The notes under the pieces: generated by a model | What the model was told of the DNA's origin: nothing | The model's input: only the letters and a program-made list of their open reading frames with translations | The model's database searches: none | Shown: piece after piece, positions 26,734-35,152 of the stretch | Layout of the letters: every line of letters begins with the position of its first letter | Numbering within the stretch: the first letter of the stretch is position 1 | Source of the DNA: Maritimibacter sp. | Lineage (GTDB): Bacteria; Pseudomonadota; Alphaproteobacteria; Rhodobacterales; Rhodobacteraceae | Assembly (NCBI GenBank): GCA_017792445.1 | Contig: CP051232.1 | Coordinates: 2,392,001-2,456,000, forward strand | DNA: 64,000 nucleotides | Direction of reading: 5' to 3' | Program-made: the position numbers and the translations under genes

Positions 26734-27723
26734 TCAGCCGAAGGTGTCTTTCCACGTCGGGAACGGATCACCGGGCGCGGAGGTGGCGCTGTAGACGCCC
26801 CGTGCGATGGCGCGCGACAGGCACAGCGCGGCCGCATGTCCGATGGTCAGCACGTCGCCCACAGGGTCGTTGACCGGACGCGCGCCGGTGGCCGCGGCAA
26901 AGACAAGATCGCCGTCCGCGGGCGTGTGGCTTGGCACAAGGGCGCGTGCCATGCCGTCGTGCGCCGCAGTCGCCACCCGCGTTGCCTGTGCCTGATCGAG
27001 TGCGGCGTCGGTGGCGACGATGGCGATGGTCGTGGCGGCGTTGCGAAGCTGGTGCTTTGTGGCGAAGGGCAGGGGGTCATAGGCCGAAGCCGGTCCCAGC
27101 CCGCCGAACTCGGCCTCTAACTCGAACGGGGCGGCCCAGAAGTGCGGGCCGCCATCCACGGTCGCCCGCCCCAGCGCATTCACGACGACCAAGGCGCCGA
27201 CGGTATGGCCAGAGGGCAGGACCAGCGAGGCAGAGCCCAGCCCTCCCTTGAACCCCGCCGTAGTGGCTCCGGTACCCGCACCGACCGTGCCAAGCCCGAA
27301 GTCGCGTGCGGCCACGCTCAGGGCATTGCGACCAAGCGCGGGGTAGGGGCTCTCTGGCCAGTTCTTGTCGCCGCCGTTGACAAGGTCGAACACGATGGCG
27401 GCGGGTACGATGGGAACGATCTGCCCGGCAACGTCCAGACCCTTGCCCTGAGCGCGCAATGCGTCCGCGACGCCTGAGGCCGACGCCAGCCCAAGGGCCG
27501 AACCGCCGGACAGCACCAGCGCGTGAACCTGTTGCACCATCCTGTCCGGCGCCAACAGATCGGTTTCCCGCGTTCCCGGCGCGCCGCCCATCACGTGAAC
27601 CGCTGCGGTGAACGGTTGTTCACCTGTCAGAACGGTGGTCCCGGTCTTGATCCCGTGGTCCTCGGCATTGCCGACCAGCAGGCCCTCGACATCGGTGATC
27701 AGGTTCAGGGAGCCGGGTTTCAT
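26734..27723 (-). CDS. P1 family peptidase (DmpA/BapA-type autoprocessing aminopeptidase)
   Basis: A 329-residue Ntn-hydrolase-like protein of the DmpA/beta-peptidyl aminopeptidase family. Family marks are GTTVLTGEQPFTAAVHVMGG near the N-terminus, VLSGGSALGLASASGV (about 70-85), GTGATTAGFKGGLGSAS (150-166) and HTVGALVVVN (173-182). The expected autocleavage site lies before Thr231 in NAATTIAIVATDA, so the nucleophile is a Thr instead of the Ser of DmpA, as in many short family members. Such enzymes remove N-terminal residues from small peptides, D-amino-acid amides or nylon-like oligomers. No signal peptide. It reads toward the convergent hydrolase gene and away from the SDR, with which it is co-oriented. 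Confidence 0.85.
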   Translation of the reverse strand: MKPGSLNLITDVEGLLVGNAEDHGIKTGTTVLTGEQPFTAAVHVMGGAPGTRETDLLAPDRMVQQVHALVLSGGSALGLASASGVADALRAQGKGLDVAGQIVPIVPAAIVFDLVNGGDKNWPESPYPALGRNALSVAARDFGLGTVGAGTGATTAGFKGGLGSASLVLPSGHTVGALVVVNALGRATVDGGPHFWAAPFELEAEFGGLGPASAYDPLPFATKHQLRNAATTIAIVATDAALDQAQATRVATAAHDGMARALVPSHTPADGDLVFAAATGARPVNDPVGDVLTIGHAAALCLSRAIARGVYSATSAPGDPFPTWKDTFG

Positions 27724-27794
27724 GCAGGTATCTCCGCAGCTTGCGGCCTATGGAGTATGCGCATTCCGAAGCAGAGGGAACCCTGCGCCGCCGA

Positions 27795-28535
27795 TCAGAT
27801 GCACCGTCCGCCGTCGACTTCCATCGCGACGCCGGTAACCATCGACGCCTCGTCCGAGCAAAGGTAGCAGGCAGCGTTGCCCATATCCTCGGGGGTCGAG
27901 AAGCGGCCGATCGGGATCGTGGACAGGAACTTCGCGCGCATCTCGGGCGTGTCCTCTCCCATGAAGCTTTTCAGCAGCGGCGTCTCGCCCGCCACGGGGC
28001 AAAGCGCGTTGACCCGCACGCCGGATGGCGCGAGCTCCACGGCCATCGACTTGGTCGCCGTGATCATCCAGCCCTTCGATGCGTTGTACCAGCTCAGGTT
28101 CGGGCGCGGCGACAGCCCGGCGGTTGATGCAAGGTTCAGGATCGCGCCGGTCCCGCGAGACTTCATGTGCGGCACCAATTCGCGCGCGGTGAGGTAGACA
28201 GACTTGGCATTCACCGCAAGCACGCGGTCGAACAGATCTTCGGGCACGTCTTCCATCGGCGTCGGCAGGTGTGTGATGCCCGCGTTGTTCACAAGGATAT
28301 CGACTTGCCCCAAAGCGTCCAGCGCCGCCTTCGCCATGGCCGCGACGCTTGCCCCGTCCGACACGTCGACCGTGCAGGCGATACCGCCCACTTCGGCGGC
28401 CATCGTTTCGGCGGCGGTGGTGTTGATGTCCGCCACCAGCACCCGCGCGCCTTCCGCCGCGAATTTCCGCACGATGCCCGCGCCAAAGCCCGAGCCGCCA
28501 CCGGTGACGATGGCCGTCTTGCCGTCCAGCCGCAT
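27795..28535 (-). CDS. Short-chain dehydrogenase/reductase (glucose-dehydrogenase-like)
   Basis: A 246-residue classical SDR. It has TGGGSGFG (11-18) for NAD(P), NNAG (83-86), and catalytic Ser137, Tyr150 and Lys154 (in SWYNASKGW). An Asp in VADIN (about 35) ends the second strand and favours NAD over NADP. The C-terminal MVTGVAMEVDGGRCI is typical of the FabG/gluconate-type group. ATG 28535 has AGGGAGGA upstream. It is divergent from creatinase and followed by the P1 peptidase on the same strand, 71 bp apart. Substrate cannot be deduced. Confidence 0.85.
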   Translation of the reverse strand: MRLDGKTAIVTGGGSGFGAGIVRKFAAEGARVLVADINTTAAETMAAEVGGIACTVDVSDGASVAAMAKAALDALGQVDILVNNAGITHLPTPMEDVPEDLFDRVLAVNAKSVYLTARELVPHMKSRGTGAILNLASTAGLSPRPNLSWYNASKGWMITATKSMAVELAPSGVRVNALCPVAGETPLLKSFMGEDTPEMRAKFLSTIPIGRFSTPEDMGNAACYLCSDEASMVTGVAMEVDGGRCI

Positions 28536-28739
28536 GAATTTCCTCCCTTGTCCCTGCCGGGCAGAGTGGGGCGGGCGGCGGGCCTGCGCAAGGGGCTTGC
28601 CGAAACGCCTTCGCGGGTGCAGAAATATTCCGTCCCGGAGATGGCGTCTCCGGCGATCTTCCAACGCATTGTCCTGTACGCCGGGAACCCAATGACTCCC
28701 CGGCGGTGTGGTCGGGGTGTGTTCAGGAGATCGTAAACG

Positions 28740-29951
28740 ATGACCGAACGTCCGGAGTTCTTCCGTTTTCACAATGGCGGCGAAAAGGTGCCGCTGCCCT
28801 TCTCGTCAGAGGAATACGACGCGCGATTGGCCGGTCTGCGGGCTGCCATGGCCGAGGCGGGCGTCGACGTGGCCGTGCTGACCTCGATGCAGAACATCGC
28901 CTACTATTCGGGCTTCCTGTACTGCAGTTTCGGGCGCCCCTACGGGCTGGTCGTGACCGCGACCGAGTCCGTCACCATCTCGGCGGGCATCGACGCGGGG
29001 CAGCCGTGGCGGCGGTGTCATGGCGACAACATCACCTACACCGACTGGGCGCGGGACAACTACTGGCGCGCCATCCGCAGCGTTGCGGGCGAGGGGCGCC
29101 ACATCGGCGTCGAGGGCGATCACATGACGCTGGCGGCGCAGACGGCCCTGACCGCGTTCCTGTCGCCGTCCAAGGTGACCGACATCGCCCCGGCCACGAT
29201 GCGGCAGCGGATGATGAAATCGCCCGCCGAGATCGATCTGATCCGCACAGGTGCCGCCGTGGCCGACGTCGGCGGCTATGCCATCCGCGAGGCGATCCAC
29301 GAGGGCACGCGCGAGATCGACGTGGCCATGGCGGGGCGTGACGCGATGGAGCTGGAAATCGCCAAGCGCTATCCCGATGCCGAGTATCGCGACACGTGGG
29401 TCTGGTTCCAGTCAGGGCTGAACACGGACGGCGCGCACAACCCGGTCACCGCCCGCAAGCTGAAGCGTGGAGATATCCTGTCGCTGAACACCTTCCCGAT
29501 GATCTCTGGCTACTACACGGCGCTGGAGCGGACGCTGTTCGTGGGCGAGGCGGACGAAGCCTCGATGGGGTACTGGAACGCCAACGTCGGCGCGCATGAA
29601 CTGGGGCTCTCGCTGATCAAGCCGGGGGCCACCTGCTCGGGCATCACGGCGCAGGTCAACGACTACTTCGCCGAGCGCGACCTGCTTCAGTATCGCAGCT
29701 TCGGCTACGGGCATTCCTTCGGTATCCTGTCGCACTATTACGGACGCGAAGCGGGGCTGGAACTGCGCGAGGATATCGACACTGTGCTTGAACCGGGCAT
29801 GGTCGTGTCGATGGAGCCGATGTTGACCATTCCCCACGGCAAGCCCGGCGCAGGGGGCTATCGGGAACATGACATTCTGGTCGTGACCGAGGACGGCGCG
29901 GAAAACATCACCGGCTATCCATACGGACCGGGGTTCAATATCGTCGGCTGA
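28740..29951 (+). CDS. Creatinase (creatine amidinohydrolase), M24 fold
   Basis: A 403-residue pita-bread-fold protein, the same length as the Pseudomonas creatinases, which hydrolyse creatine to sarcosine and urea. Recognisable creatinase segments are MQNIAYYSGFLYCSFGRPYG (50-69), FQSGLNTDGAHNPVTARK (223-240) with His233 at the position of the catalytic His232, and FGYGHSFGILSHYYGREAG. The aminopeptidase metal ligands are not conserved, as expected for creatinase. The start at 28740 follows CAGGAGATCG. No sarcosine oxidase or creatininase gene is in the window, so the rest of the creatine pathway must be elsewhere. An Xaa-Pro peptidase or ectoine hydrolase is less likely given these motifs. 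Confidence 0.83.
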   Translation: MTERPEFFRFHNGGEKVPLPFSSEEYDARLAGLRAAMAEAGVDVAVLTSMQNIAYYSGFLYCSFGRPYGLVVTATESVTISAGIDAGQPWRRCHGDNITYTDWARDNYWRAIRSVAGEGRHIGVEGDHMTLAAQTALTAFLSPSKVTDIAPATMRQRMMKSPAEIDLIRTGAAVADVGGYAIREAIHEGTREIDVAMAGRDAMELEIAKRYPDAEYRDTWVWFQSGLNTDGAHNPVTARKLKRGDILSLNTFPMISGYYTALERTLFVGEADEASMGYWNANVGAHELGLSLIKPGATCSGITAQVNDYFAERDLLQYRSFGYGHSFGILSHYYGREAGLELREDIDTVLEPGMVVSMEPMLTIPHGKPGAGGYREHDILVVTEDGAENITGYPYGPGFNIVG

Positions 29952-30012
29952 ACGGCCTTCAAAAACTGCGCTTTCCTGCGCCAAGTGCCTGATTTCTGTC
30001 ACAGCTTCCTGT

Positions 30013-30038
30013 CAAGGGTCGGGAAATCCCGACCCTTG
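30013..30038 (+). terminator. 12-bp-stem hairpin after the creatinase gene
   Basis: CAAGGGTCGGGA (30013-30024) pairs perfectly with TCCCGACCCTTG (30027-30038) around a two-base centre. It lies 62 bp after the creatinase stop. There is no T-run after it, so as a terminator it would be weak; it may instead be an operator or an RNA-stabilising hairpin for the following operon. Confidence 0.5.
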
Positions 30039-30084
30039 CGCCCTCTTGAAACCGGGACGAAACGGGATGACCTGATACACAAAG

Positions 30085-30100
30085 CGGGGTAAACACCCCG
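30085..30100. promoter_or_regulatory. Small inverted repeat in the leader of the eight-gene operon
   Basis: CGGGGT (30085-30090) and ACCCCG (30095-30100) flank AAAC, 35 bp before the first gene of the unassigned AAA operon. It could be an operator half-site pair or a short RNA hairpin near the transcription start. Function inferred from position only. Confidence 0.3.
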
Positions 30101-30135
30101 TAATAGATGACAGATATTCCGTTGCGAGGAGAGCG

Positions 30136-31212
30136 ATGAGCGATTTCGATGCCCAAGTGCGCAAAAGCCAGGCCGAGGTGGCCGAGGCTCAGGCCAAGAT
30201 TTCCGAACTGACCAGCCGGGTCGAGACGATGGGGGCCAAGGCCAAGTCGGGCGACGATATCTCGATCGACATCGAGAACGCGACGCTGGACGATGTCCAT
30301 TCCCACACCGAGTTGATGAACGCCAACATCGCCGAGCTGATCATGGGTCTCGACGATGTGACCGCCGGGTTCAGTCAGGACTTCGATCAGATGCGGAACA
30401 AGACGGGCTGGGAAAGCTTCGTCGGCTTCTTTTCCAAGGGCAAGTCGGACTCGCTGCGGCAGGAACGCATTCGCACCGCCAACATCGACGACAAGCTTCA
30501 GGACCTGATCGGCAAGTCCGACACCATCGTGAAGCTGCTGGAAAACCAACTGGACGTGCTGAACGACCACAAGGGTCGGGTCGAGACCAACCTGACCGGC
30601 ACGCTGGACGAGCGCGAGGCGGTCGTCAGCGAACTCGAGGCGCTGCGGGCCGAGATCACGGCGATGGATCCGAAGATCATCGAGATGGAAAACAAGATCT
30701 CGGTGGAACAGGACGCCGCGGCGCGGACCAAGCTGGAAGGCGATCTTGCTGCGCTGAACGCCAAGTACAACGAGATGGTGCAGCAAGAGCAGGTGAAGCT
30801 GGCAAAGAGCCAGACGCTGGAACGCTACATCGAGAAGGGCAAGACCTGGGTCGACTCGCTACAGAACCAGGCGGCGACGCAGATGGTGCTGATCAACAAG
30901 CTGCAGACGGACACCAAGCAGCGGGTCGTGCTGTACGACGCGCTGACCAAGTCGCTGAAGACCGCGCAGCAGCAGGACGTTGCGCACCGGATCAACGAGA
31001 TCGGGGTCGAGACCGACAAGGAAGCGCAAGCCGCGATGGCCGCCATCGGCACCGCGACGAACCAGCGGATGGCCGACATGATGGAAGCGCACGAAGATCA
31101 CATGGTCTTCGCCCGGAAGGTGCTGGAACAGAAGGCCAAGGCCGACGAACGCTTTGCCCGCCGGTTCGCCGCCATCGTCGAAAAGCACGACAAGAACCTG
31201 TACGGGGCGTGA
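30136..31212 (+). CDS. Long coiled-coil protein, possibly TelA-like (operon gene 1)
   Basis: A 358-residue, almost entirely helical, soluble protein with no signal peptide or membrane span. The N-terminal 65 residues include a predicted coil (VRKSQAEVAEAQAKISELTS). A central segment has RNKTGWESFVGFFSKGKSDS, the kind of break seen in toxic-anion-resistance (TelA/KlaA) proteins. Heptad-rich coils with many Gln follow to the end (LQNQAATQMVLINKLQTD). The TelA resemblance is my impression and would need a profile search. A good GAGGAGAG precedes the ATG. First gene of an eight-gene plus-strand operon with a downstream AAA ATPase, for which it may be an oligomerising partner. Confidence 0.65.
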   Translation: MSDFDAQVRKSQAEVAEAQAKISELTSRVETMGAKAKSGDDISIDIENATLDDVHSHTELMNANIAELIMGLDDVTAGFSQDFDQMRNKTGWESFVGFFSKGKSDSLRQERIRTANIDDKLQDLIGKSDTIVKLLENQLDVLNDHKGRVETNLTGTLDEREAVVSELEALRAEITAMDPKIIEMENKISVEQDAAARTKLEGDLAALNAKYNEMVQQEQVKLAKSQTLERYIEKGKTWVDSLQNQAATQMVLINKLQTDTKQRVVLYDALTKSLKTAQQQDVAHRINEIGVETDKEAQAAMAAIGTATNQRMADMMEAHEDHMVFARKVLEQKAKADERFARRFAAIVEKHDKNLYGA

Positions 31213-31263
31213 TGCGCCCCGACGGACCCCGGAACGGCTGCACGGCCATGACGCAGGCCCCGC

Positions 31264-32403
31264 ATGTCTGACACGATCAAGGAAGACCTTACCCGCGACC
31301 ACGCCGGGCTGACCGATACCTTCGCGGCCCGGCGCTATTTCCAGAAGTTCGAGGCGATCACCGGCCACCTGGCCCGTGTCGCCGCGGTGATGGAGCAGGA
31401 GCGCGGGCTGTCGAAGCTCGACGTGAAGCTGCTGGGCGGCTACGTCCGCGCCATCGCGGCGACCTTCGAGGCGCTGAGCCTGAAGTACCTGATGACGGGC
31501 CGAGACACCGGCACGTTCTTCGGCTCGATCGCAATCGACCGGACCGAAAGCGGCTTTCCGGTGTTCCGTGAATTGCTGACCATGGCGAATGACGCCCAGC
31601 AGGCGGTGCGGCATCTTGCCGGAACCATGAGCACCGCGAAGCTGAAGGACGAGATGATCCGGCAGATCGTGGGCGATCTGACGATCCCGACGAAGCTGCA
31701 GTTCGCGATGTCGCAGCGCCTGTACTACGAGGCGCTGGAGCGGGACGGGCTGTTCTGGGCCCAGAACGATCCGCAGGCGCAATGGCTGGGCGACCTGAGC
31801 CCGCAGCGGCGGCGATATCTGCTGCACTGGGCGGTCTACGACAGCCAAGTCAATCTTCCGGCGATTTACTTGCTGGAGGTCGAGGACAGCGGCGCGCGCG
31901 GTCTGCCGGTGGACGACCGCCGCTGGCCCGAGGCGCAGGCGCACCTGATGGCGCAGTCGCTGAACGGTTTGAAGCTTTTGACCATCGCGCAGGGGTTCGA
32001 CCGCGATTTTGCCGACCTGCACCCGAAGCGGCTGCGGCGGTTTCACATCGGGCCGATGTACTCGGCCGCCTACACCTTGCAGACCGGGCCGATCCACGAC
32101 GTGCTGGAAGAGGCCCGCGCGCCCGAGGGTCAGGACTGGGCTTTGGCCTGGACCGAAGAGCGCCTGGAAAGCGAGCGGGTAGAGCGGGAACGGTCGGGCT
32201 GGTTCGGCACGGTGGAACGCGAGATCTTCGCGTTGGACCCGTTCGCGGGCCGCGGTGTCGACACCGGCGCCACCGCGACCGAACGCTCGATCATCATGCC
32301 TGCGCGGCCCTTCCAGGTGCTGGCCGAGAAGAACCCGCCCGGGTTCCGCGACGTGCGCAAGTTCGTGGTGTCGCGCAGCGGGCAGGTCGTGAGCTACCGG
32401 TGA
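31264..32403 (+). CDS. Unknown 379-aa soluble protein (operon gene 2)
   Basis: Not recognised. A 379-residue soluble, helix-rich protein without signal peptide or membrane segment. Notable features are an N-terminal helical bundle (AARRYFQKFEAITGHLARVAAV), GDLTIPTKLQFAMSQRLYYEAL in the middle, YLLHWAVYDSQVNLPAIYLLEVED, and a conserved-looking C-terminal MPARPFQVLAEKNPPGFRDV. No nucleotide-binding or catalytic motif is apparent. It starts 51 bp after the coiled-coil gene, and the strict co-orientation suggests a component of the same complex. Confidence 0.7.
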   Translation: MSDTIKEDLTRDHAGLTDTFAARRYFQKFEAITGHLARVAAVMEQERGLSKLDVKLLGGYVRAIAATFEALSLKYLMTGRDTGTFFGSIAIDRTESGFPVFRELLTMANDAQQAVRHLAGTMSTAKLKDEMIRQIVGDLTIPTKLQFAMSQRLYYEALERDGLFWAQNDPQAQWLGDLSPQRRRYLLHWAVYDSQVNLPAIYLLEVEDSGARGLPVDDRRWPEAQAHLMAQSLNGLKLLTIAQGFDRDFADLHPKRLRRFHIGPMYSAAYTLQTGPIHDVLEEARAPEGQDWALAWTEERLESERVERERSGWFGTVEREIFALDPFAGRGVDTGATATERSIIMPARPFQVLAEKNPPGFRDVRKFVVSRSGQVVSYR

Positions 32404-32480
32404 GCTGGGCGCGGGCATACTGTGCGCCGCCGGTGCCGGAAAAGGGGGCTTTGCCCCCGTCGCCTGCGGCGACTCCCCCA

Positions 32481-32502
32481 GGATATTTGAAGACCAAAGA
32501 AG
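32481..32502 (+). repeat. Dispersed short repeat, copy 2
   Basis: The 22 bp at 32481-32502 (GGATATTT, two variable bases, AGACCAAAGAAG) match 14970-14991 at 20 of 22 positions on the same strand. This copy ends 13 bp before the ATG of the AAA ATPase gene, in a 112-bp gap. It is preceded by a GC hairpin-like stretch (GGGGGCTTTGCCCCC at about 32444-32458). Confidence 0.6.
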
Positions 32503-32515
32503 ATCGGATTTCGAG

Positions 32516-34450
32516 ATGAGCGTTTCGGGCGACCAGATGGAACTGCGCGAGGAGGAGATCCGCGCGCATTACGATGCCGCCGTGGCGATGCTGGAGGGGT
32601 TCGACCACACGCCGCGGATCGCCAAGCCGGGCGAGAAGCCGCAGGCGGAGCGGTCCAGCGGGATCGGCACGCGGCGGCGGTTCCGCTCGACCACGCCCGG
32701 TCTGGTCACGCGCTCGACCGCGCGGCCCGAAGGTGTGCGCCTGCTGGAGCGGATCGAGACCTCGGACGGCGGTGACGCGCTGGTGTCGCCGGTGCAGGCA
32801 ACCGTGATGCAGTCGCTGCGCCGCGCCATCGCCATCGCGCTGGCCGTGGGCGAAGGGTTTTCCGACGCAACCGGTCTGAAGGCGCTGAAGAAGGAAAACC
32901 TGGAAGGCCGTCTGCCGCAGGCGCAGTCCGCCGAGTTCGCAGAACTGCTTCAGGCGGAAGCGCTGGCGGTTCTTTATACCTTCGCCAACGGGGTCGCTTT
33001 CCTGCTGGCCTCGTCCGCGTCGGAAGCGACGGTGGATATGGGCGGCATCGACGAGATGCTGACCGACAACGCGCAGTTGGCGCTGCACGGCGCCTTGTGG
33101 GAGCTTGATCAGGATCTCGAACGCTTCGCTGATGGCGAGGCGAAAATCGTGGCGGTCGTGCTGGCTTTCGCCGAGACGCTGATGGAAAAGGTCAGCCTTC
33201 GCGCGCAGACCGCGCCACGGCTGGGCGCCTTCACCGGGGCAAGCTGGCGGGTCGAGGCGGACGATTTCACCATCCAGGGTTTCAGCCCGGCGCGGAAGGC
33301 CAAGGGCACCACGCTGACGATGCAGTTCAAGAAGCCGAACGAGGTCGTCGGCAACCACATCGCCAAGTATCAGGCGATGAAGCTTTCAAAGATGCTGATG
33401 GCCTACGATTTCGAGCGCAAGCTGAACCCGTTCGCCGAGATGGGCGGGTTCATCTTCACCTTCATGGGCGACGGCAAGCCGGGTACCGGCAAGACCACCC
33501 TGATCCAGATGATGGCGGGGCTGATCAACGAGTACTGCCAGAACGCGGGCTATCCGTTCCGCTATCAGAACTTCGGCATCGACAACATCGACAGCTATCA
33601 GGGCAAATCGGGCCAGAACGCGAAGGCGTTCATCGACAACGTGCTGGACCCGAACGTGATCGGCTTCGGCACCGTCGACGACATCGACCAGATCGCGGGC
33701 AAGCGCGGCGACCGCCAGTCTTCCGCCGGTCAGCAAGAGGTGACGGCGGTGCTGATGGAGGCCTTCGCGGGGGCCAATACCGTGGTGCGGGGGAACTGCA
33801 CCTTCGGGATGTTCTCGAACTATCCCGAGAACGTGGACGACGCTTTGCGGCAGCGGGCCGGCGCGCGGTTCCTTGTCGACGGCCCCCAGACCCGGGATGA
33901 CTATATCGACATCCTCGCGCTGCTTCTGGGCAAGCGGCACGTTATTCCGCTGGGGGAGCACGAGCTTTACGCGGCGCAAGAGATCAAGAAGGCCGTCGCG
34001 CGGTCGTTCGAACAGCACGGGCGACCGCACGAGGACGGGCTGATGCGGGTGTGGGAGGCGACCGAGGCGAAGCTGGGGGCGCTCGACACCATTGCGAAGA
34101 TCGGCACCTACCTGAAGGGAATCCAGGAGGCGGACGAGCGCTTTACCGGCCGGGCGATCAAGAACATCACCGACGCCGTGAAGGTGCGCGCGATGGATTT
34201 CGAACTGCCCGACGAATGGATGGAAGATCCGGAGCTTTTCCTCTTCAGGCCCTATGACGAGAAGCTGAAGATGCTGGAAGACATGCGGCAGCCGATAACC
34301 GTCGAGATGGTGATCCAGGAGGTGAACCGCTACGCCGACAGCGAATTCCGCTATGCCGACAAGTCCGACGAGGTCGCGATCGAGGCGATGGTCCGCGACT
34401 TTGGCCGGCAAGAGGAAGCCCGTCGCCGCTATGCCGAGGGGAAAGGCTGA
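32516..34450 (+). CDS. Classical AAA ATPase with large N-terminal domain (operon gene 3)
   Basis: A 644-residue cytosolic AAA+ ATPase. Residues 1-300 form an all-helical N-terminal region of no recognised family. The ATPase core has Walker A GKPGTGKT (320-327), a pore-loop-like YQGKSGQNAKAFI (361-373), Walker B VIGFGTVDDID (381-391, Asp-Asp in place of the usual Asp-Glu), sensor-1 SN (434-435) and candidate arginine fingers Arg445/Arg447 in DALRQRAGARF. This order fits the classical AAA clade rather than MoxR or ABC ATPases. The C-terminal 140 residues (from about 505) are a charged helical lid. It is 4 bp from the next gene and is the likely engine of this operon's complex. Substrate unknown. 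Confidence 0.85.
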   Translation: MSVSGDQMELREEEIRAHYDAAVAMLEGFDHTPRIAKPGEKPQAERSSGIGTRRRFRSTTPGLVTRSTARPEGVRLLERIETSDGGDALVSPVQATVMQSLRRAIAIALAVGEGFSDATGLKALKKENLEGRLPQAQSAEFAELLQAEALAVLYTFANGVAFLLASSASEATVDMGGIDEMLTDNAQLALHGALWELDQDLERFADGEAKIVAVVLAFAETLMEKVSLRAQTAPRLGAFTGASWRVEADDFTIQGFSPARKAKGTTLTMQFKKPNEVVGNHIAKYQAMKLSKMLMAYDFERKLNPFAEMGGFIFTFMGDGKPGTGKTTLIQMMAGLINEYCQNAGYPFRYQNFGIDNIDSYQGKSGQNAKAFIDNVLDPNVIGFGTVDDIDQIAGKRGDRQSSAGQQEVTAVLMEAFAGANTVVRGNCTFGMFSNYPENVDDALRQRAGARFLVDGPQTRDDYIDILALLLGKRHVIPLGEHELYAAQEIKKAVARSFEQHGRPHEDGLMRVWEATEAKLGALDTIAKIGTYLKGIQEADERFTGRAIKNITDAVKVRAMDFELPDEWMEDPELFLFRPYDEKLKMLEDMRQPITVEMVIQEVNRYADSEFRYADKSDEVAIEAMVRDFGRQEEARRRYAEGKG

Positions 34451-34454
34451 GCCC

Positions 34455-34775
34455 ATGGGCCTGTTGATGATCCTGATGCTGCTGGGCTTCGTGCTTGCGG
34501 GCGCGCTGTTCAGCGCGCGCCTCGCGCAGGCGCGGGGTGCCGGGGGCACCGGGATCGTCGTGCTGGCGCTGGCGGGAGGCACCGCTTTTGGGCTGTTCGC
34601 CTTCGTGCTGGTGCTGGCGCTGCGGCTGACCGGTTTTGCCGGACAGATGGGCGAGGTCGGCGGCGTGATGATGGACATGACGGCGATGGTCTGGCTGCGC
34701 GTCGCCGGAACCGCGGCTGCTGTCCTTGTGGTGGCCGCGCTGGTCGTGGCGTGGATCTCGGGGCGGAAGACATGA
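34455..34775 (+). CDS. Small three-span membrane protein (operon gene 4)
   Basis: A 106-residue integral membrane protein with three hydrophobic helices (about 2-22, 33-55 and 80-102) and short loops; the middle loop has TGFAGQMGEVGGVMMDMT. No family recognised. ATG 34455 follows the ATPase stop by 4 bp, and its own stop overlaps the next start in ATGA, so expression is coupled to both neighbours. It may form part of a membrane docking site for the ATPase. Confidence 0.7.
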   Translation: MGLLMILMLLGFVLAGALFSARLAQARGAGGTGIVVLALAGGTAFGLFAFVLVLALRLTGFAGQMGEVGGVMMDMTAMVWLRVAGTAAAVLVVAALVVAWISGRKT

Positions 34776-35152
34776 TGCACACCGCGCCGATCACTTTCTT
34801 CAACACCGCGCTTCCGCTGATCCTTCTGGCCGCGCTGGCGGTCATCGTGCCGTTGCTGATGGTGCCGAGGGGCACCCGCAAGCACTGGGAGGTCGCGGTC
34901 GGCATATGGGCGTCGGCGGGGATGGTCCTGCTGGCGGGCGGCGCGGTATTTGCCGCGATCTACGCGCTGGGCGGTGTCGGCGTGGGTGCGGCCCTGCGCG
35001 ACGCGCCGTTGGCGACGGGGTGGTTCTTTCTTAGGCTGTCGGGAACGGCGGCGGTGGCTTGGGTGCCGGTTCTGCTGCTGACGTGGCTGGGCCTGGCGCA
35101 GGTGGTCGAGAAACGGAAGGGCCGGGACAGGGTGCAGGAGGGACGGGGATGA
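34772..35152 (+). CDS. Small three-span membrane protein (operon gene 5)
   Basis: A 126-residue membrane protein, similar in layout to its upstream neighbour: three hydrophobic segments (about 15-35, 46-68 and 88-115) and a basic C-terminal tail (VVEKRKGRDRVQEGRG) that should face the cytoplasm. MVPRGTRKHWEVAVGIW forms the first loop. It starts in the ATGA overlap with gene 4 and ends in an ATGA overlap with gene 6. Not recognised. The two adjacent small membrane proteins may be ancient paralogues acting as a pair; that is inference from size and topology. Confidence 0.7.
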   Translation: MMHTAPITFFNTALPLILLAALAVIVPLLMVPRGTRKHWEVAVGIWASAGMVLLAGGAVFAAIYALGGVGVGAALRDAPLATGWFFLRLSGTAAVAWVPVLLLTWLGLAQVVEKRKGRDRVQEGRG

